From Nonomuraea typhae (lineage in GTDB: Bacteria > Actinomycetota > Actinomycetes > Streptosporangiales > Streptosporangiaceae): a DNA stretch of 64,000 nt. The stretch spans positions 1,171,092-1,235,091 of the forward strand of contig NZ_VRLV01000002.1 of assembly GCF_009760925.1 (NCBI RefSeq), written 5' to 3'. Positions 62,191 to 64,000 of the stretch are shown here, piece by piece (the first letter of the stretch is position 1; each line of letters opens with the position of its first letter). The notes beneath the pieces were generated by a model. It made no database searches, had not been told where the DNA came from, and saw only the letters and a program-made list of their open reading frames with translations. Both the position numbers and the translations under genes were made by a program.

Positions 62191-63510
62191 TCATCGCCCA
62201 TCCGCCTTCAGCAGAAACCGCGCGTCCCCGGCCGTGATCACCGAACCGGTGATCAGCACCCCGGTGCCGCTGAACTCGCCCTCGGCGTCCGCCATCGCGA
62301 TGCCACGGTCGATGGCGTCGTCCAGGCGGGCGACGACGTGCACCCGATCCGGCCCGAAGAACCCTTCGGCCAGCGCCCCCAGCTCCTCCGGCGGCATCGA
62401 CCGAGGCGAGGAGTTGCGGGTGACGATGATCTCGTCGAAGACCGGCTCGAGAAGGTCGAGGATCGTCGAGACGTCCTTGTCCCGCATGACGGCGACCACC
62501 CCGATCACCTTGGCGAAGTCGAACGCCTCGTGCAGCCCGTCGAGCGTCGCCACCATCCCGCCCGGGTTGTGCGCCGCGTCCACCACCACGGTGGGCTCCC
62601 GCCGCACGACCTCCAACCGCCCAGGCGAGCTGACCTGCGCGAACGCCTGCCGTACCAGCTCGATGTCCAGGGGATCGTCCCCGCCGGTCAGCGCCTCGAC
62701 GGCGGCCAGCGCCGTGACGGCGTTCCCCGCCTGATGCGCTCCGTACAGCGGGAGGTAGACGTCCTCGTACGCGCCCTTGAGCCCGCGGAGGCTGAGCAGT
62801 TGCCCGCCCATGGCGATCTCGCGCCCGAGCACCCCGAACTCCAGCCCTTCCCGGGCCACGACCGCCCCGACGTCGGCCGCGTGCCGCATCAGCACCTCGG
62901 CGGCCTCCAGCTCCTGCTGCGCCAGAATCGCGGTGGAGCCGGCCTTGATGATCCCCGCCTTCTCCCCCGCGATGGTCGCGACGTCCGGCCCCAGCCGCTC
63001 GGTGTGATCCAGCGAAATCGGCGTAATCACGGCAACCTGCCCGTCCGCGACGTTGGTGGCGTCCCAGCTGCCGCCCATTCCCGTCTCGATCACCGCCACG
63101 TCCACCGGAGTGTCCGCGAACACCGCGAACGCCATGGCCGTCAGCAGCTCGAAGAACTGAATCGGGCGCCCCGTGGTGTCATTGAGCTCCACGAAAGCCG
63201 CGATGTCCGCATACGCCTCAGCGAACCGCTCCTCGCTCAGCGGCTCCCCGTCCACGCAGATCCGCTCCCGCATCGACACCAGATGCGGACTCGTGAACCT
63301 CCCCACCCGGAGATTCCGCTCCCGCAACAGCGCCTCGACCATCCGGGCCGTACTCGTCTTGCCGTTGGTCCCGGCGATGTGCACGACAGGGTAAGCCCGC
63401 TGAGGCGAGCCAAGCAGATCCAACAGAGCCGCGATCCGGTCCAGGGTGGGCTCGAACTTCCATTCGACGCCTCGGTCCAAGATCGCACGCTCAACCGCAC
63501 GATAGTCCAC
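62191..63510 (-). CDS. folC: Dihydrofolate synthase / folylpolyglutamate synthase
   Basis: The 439-aa protein has a Mur-ligase-type ATP site HIAGTNGKTSTARM (about residue 45), TSPHLVSMRERI, GMGGSWDATN, the lysine region TIAGEKAGIIK, and DAAHNPGGM in the C-terminal domain. It adds glutamate to dihydropteroate and folates. The start is GTG at 63510. In most actinobacteria valS is the upstream neighbour; here an rRNA operon ends just upstream. Confidence 0.97.
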   Translation of the reverse strand: MDYRAVERAILDRGVEWKFEPTLDRIAALLDLLGSPQRAYPVVHIAGTNGKTSTARMVEALLRERNLRVGRFTSPHLVSMRERICVDGEPLSEERFAEAYADIAAFVELNDTTGRPIQFFELLTAMAFAVFADTPVDVAVIETGMGGSWDATNVADGQVAVITPISLDHTERLGPDVATIAGEKAGIIKAGSTAILAQQELEAAEVLMRHAADVGAVVAREGLEFGVLGREIAMGGQLLSLRGLKGAYEDVYLPLYGAHQAGNAVTALAAVEALTGGDDPLDIELVRQAFAQVSSPGRLEVVRREPTVVVDAAHNPGGMVATLDGLHEAFDFAKVIGVVAVMRDKDVSTILDLLEPVFDEIIVTRNSSPRSMPPEELGALAEGFFGPDRVHVVARLDDAIDRGIAMADAEGEFSGTGVLITGSVITAGDARFLLKADGR

Positions 63511-63594
63511 CCTCCAACCCTACTGACCTCCCCCACTCCCTCGACCGCGGCGTGTGCATCTGCAACGTACGTGCGGCACACGCCTCCACAACGC

Positions 63595-63674
63595 AAAAAG
63601 GGGCCGTCCCGGCACGGGACAGCCCCTCACGTGTAACGCAGAAAGGGCCACCCCGTGCCGGGATGGCCCTTTCT
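63595..63674 (-). terminator. Tandem Rho-independent terminators of the rRNA operon
   Basis: Two hairpins follow 5S rRNA on the minus strand. AGAAAGGGCCA / TGGCCCTTTCT (63640-63650 and 63664-63674) has an inner CCCG/CGGG pair. AGGGGC / GCCCCT (63599-63604 and 63622-63627) has inner GTCCC/GGGAC and a T5 tail (63595-63599). The loops share GTGCCGGGA-like sequence, so one is probably a duplicate of the other. Confidence 0.9.
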
Positions 63675-63687
63675 GATCAAGTTTTGT

Positions 63688-63804
63688 GCGGCGGCGACCT
63701 ACTCTCCCACACCCTCCCGAGTGCAGTACCATCGGCGCAGAGAAGCTTAACTTCCGGGTTCGGAATGTAACCGGGTGTTTCCTTCCCGCCATAACCACCG
63801 CAAC
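63688..63804 (-). rRNA. rrf: 5S ribosomal RNA
   Basis: About 117 nt on the minus strand with the conserved features GGTTACATTCCGAACCCGGAAG, CGCCGATGGTACTGCACTCG (split here by position) and GTGGGAGAGTAGG. The terminal helix TGCGGTGG / CCGCCGCA pairs the ends. Exact ends are estimated from this pairing to within 1-2 bases. Confidence 0.95.
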
Positions 63805-63808
63805 ATCT

Positions 63809-63880
63809 TGAGACCGTTTGTTGTCTCAGAATTGCGTAGTGGACGCGAGCAAGACGACTCTCACAAGAGAGTCTGCTTTG
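63809..63880 (-). other. 23S-5S spacer with processing stems
   Basis: Two perfect stems lie in the spacer: GACTCTC-ACAA-GAGAGTC (63856-63873) and TGAGAC / GTCTCA (63809-63828). These are plausible RNase III-type or RNase E-type processing structures between 23S and 5S. No tRNA is present in the spacer. Confidence 0.65.
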
Positions 63881-63882
63881 TG

Positions 63883-64000
63883 GTCAAGTCCTCGGCCTAT
63901 TAGTACCGGTCAGCTCCACACGTTACCGCGCTTCCACCTCCGGCCTATCAACCCGGTCGTCTACCGGGAGCCTTACCCCCCTCACAGGGGTGGGAGACCT
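63883..64000 (-). rRNA. rrl: 23S ribosomal RNA, 3' end (continues beyond window)
   Basis: The minus strand reads CCGGTACTAATAGGCCGAGG followed by ACTTGACCA, the conserved 3' terminus of actinobacterial 23S rRNA, preceded by AACCCGGTTGATAGGCCGGAGG-type sequence (given in pieces). Only about 118 nt are inside the window. Confidence 0.95.

Overview
The window is chromosomal DNA from a high-GC Gram-positive bacterium, almost certainly an actinobacterium of the Streptosporangiales type (Nonomuraea or a relative is my guess, from general protein flavour only). The support is the very high GC content, frequent GTG starts, a mycothiol-dependent maleylpyruvate isomerase relative, an ECF41 sigma factor, actinobacterial RNase E with a long disordered front, and the order ndk - mreBCD - mrdA - rodA - radical SAM pair - rne - rplU - rpmA - obg - proB - proA - nadD - rsfS, all on the minus strand.

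Bases 1-32400 are an accessory, regulator-rich half with short transcription units on both strands: a truncated TetR gene, a HAD phosphatase, a small toxin-antitoxin-like pair behind a multi-half-site operator (1.5-2.2 kb), tRNA-Ala(GGC), an ECF41 sigma factor, a minus-strand group MFS - AlaX-like editing protein - HTH - Clp-N with a 45-bp compound palindrome inside it, small membrane proteins, a TudS-like desulfidase, TetR, a two-component system followed by a copper LPMO and a DyP peroxidase (9.5-14.1 kb), an NhaA-DsbA fusion, a WYL regulator followed by a TGT-like zinc protein, MerR regulators, an SDR, an AlkD-like protein, a giant HTH-nSTAND-WD40 protein (26.4-30.1 kb), and four consecutive small secreted proteins (30.3-32.3 kb).

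Bases 32400-64000 are mostly the conserved housekeeping cluster. A second tRNA-Ala(GGC) marks the boundary. Reading in transcription order (high to low coordinates): 23S and 5S rRNA, folC and a DUF4233 gene, an MFS protein, ndk, the rod-shape/elongasome operon mreB-mreC-mreD-mrdA-rodA (start/stop overlaps throughout), a 59-aa zinc-type protein, radical SAM genes TIGR03960 and TIGR03936, rne, rplU-rpmA, obg, proB-proA, a 58-aa membrane protein, a Ser/Thr kinase, nadD, an ABC exporter, rsfS and a histidine phosphatase. Three units interrupt the usual order: an AraC/TIGR03086 pair between obg and proB, the kinase with an M48 peptidase between proA and nadD, and the ABC exporter between nadD and rsfS.

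The gaps of the housekeeping half hold the most unexpected signal: a dispersed element of about 95 bp in three copies (37.3, 45.7 and 50.9 kb), plus three different tandem-repeat arrays (43.6, 43.9 and 45.8 kb). No transposase, integrase, CRISPR array or biosynthetic megasynthase was seen.
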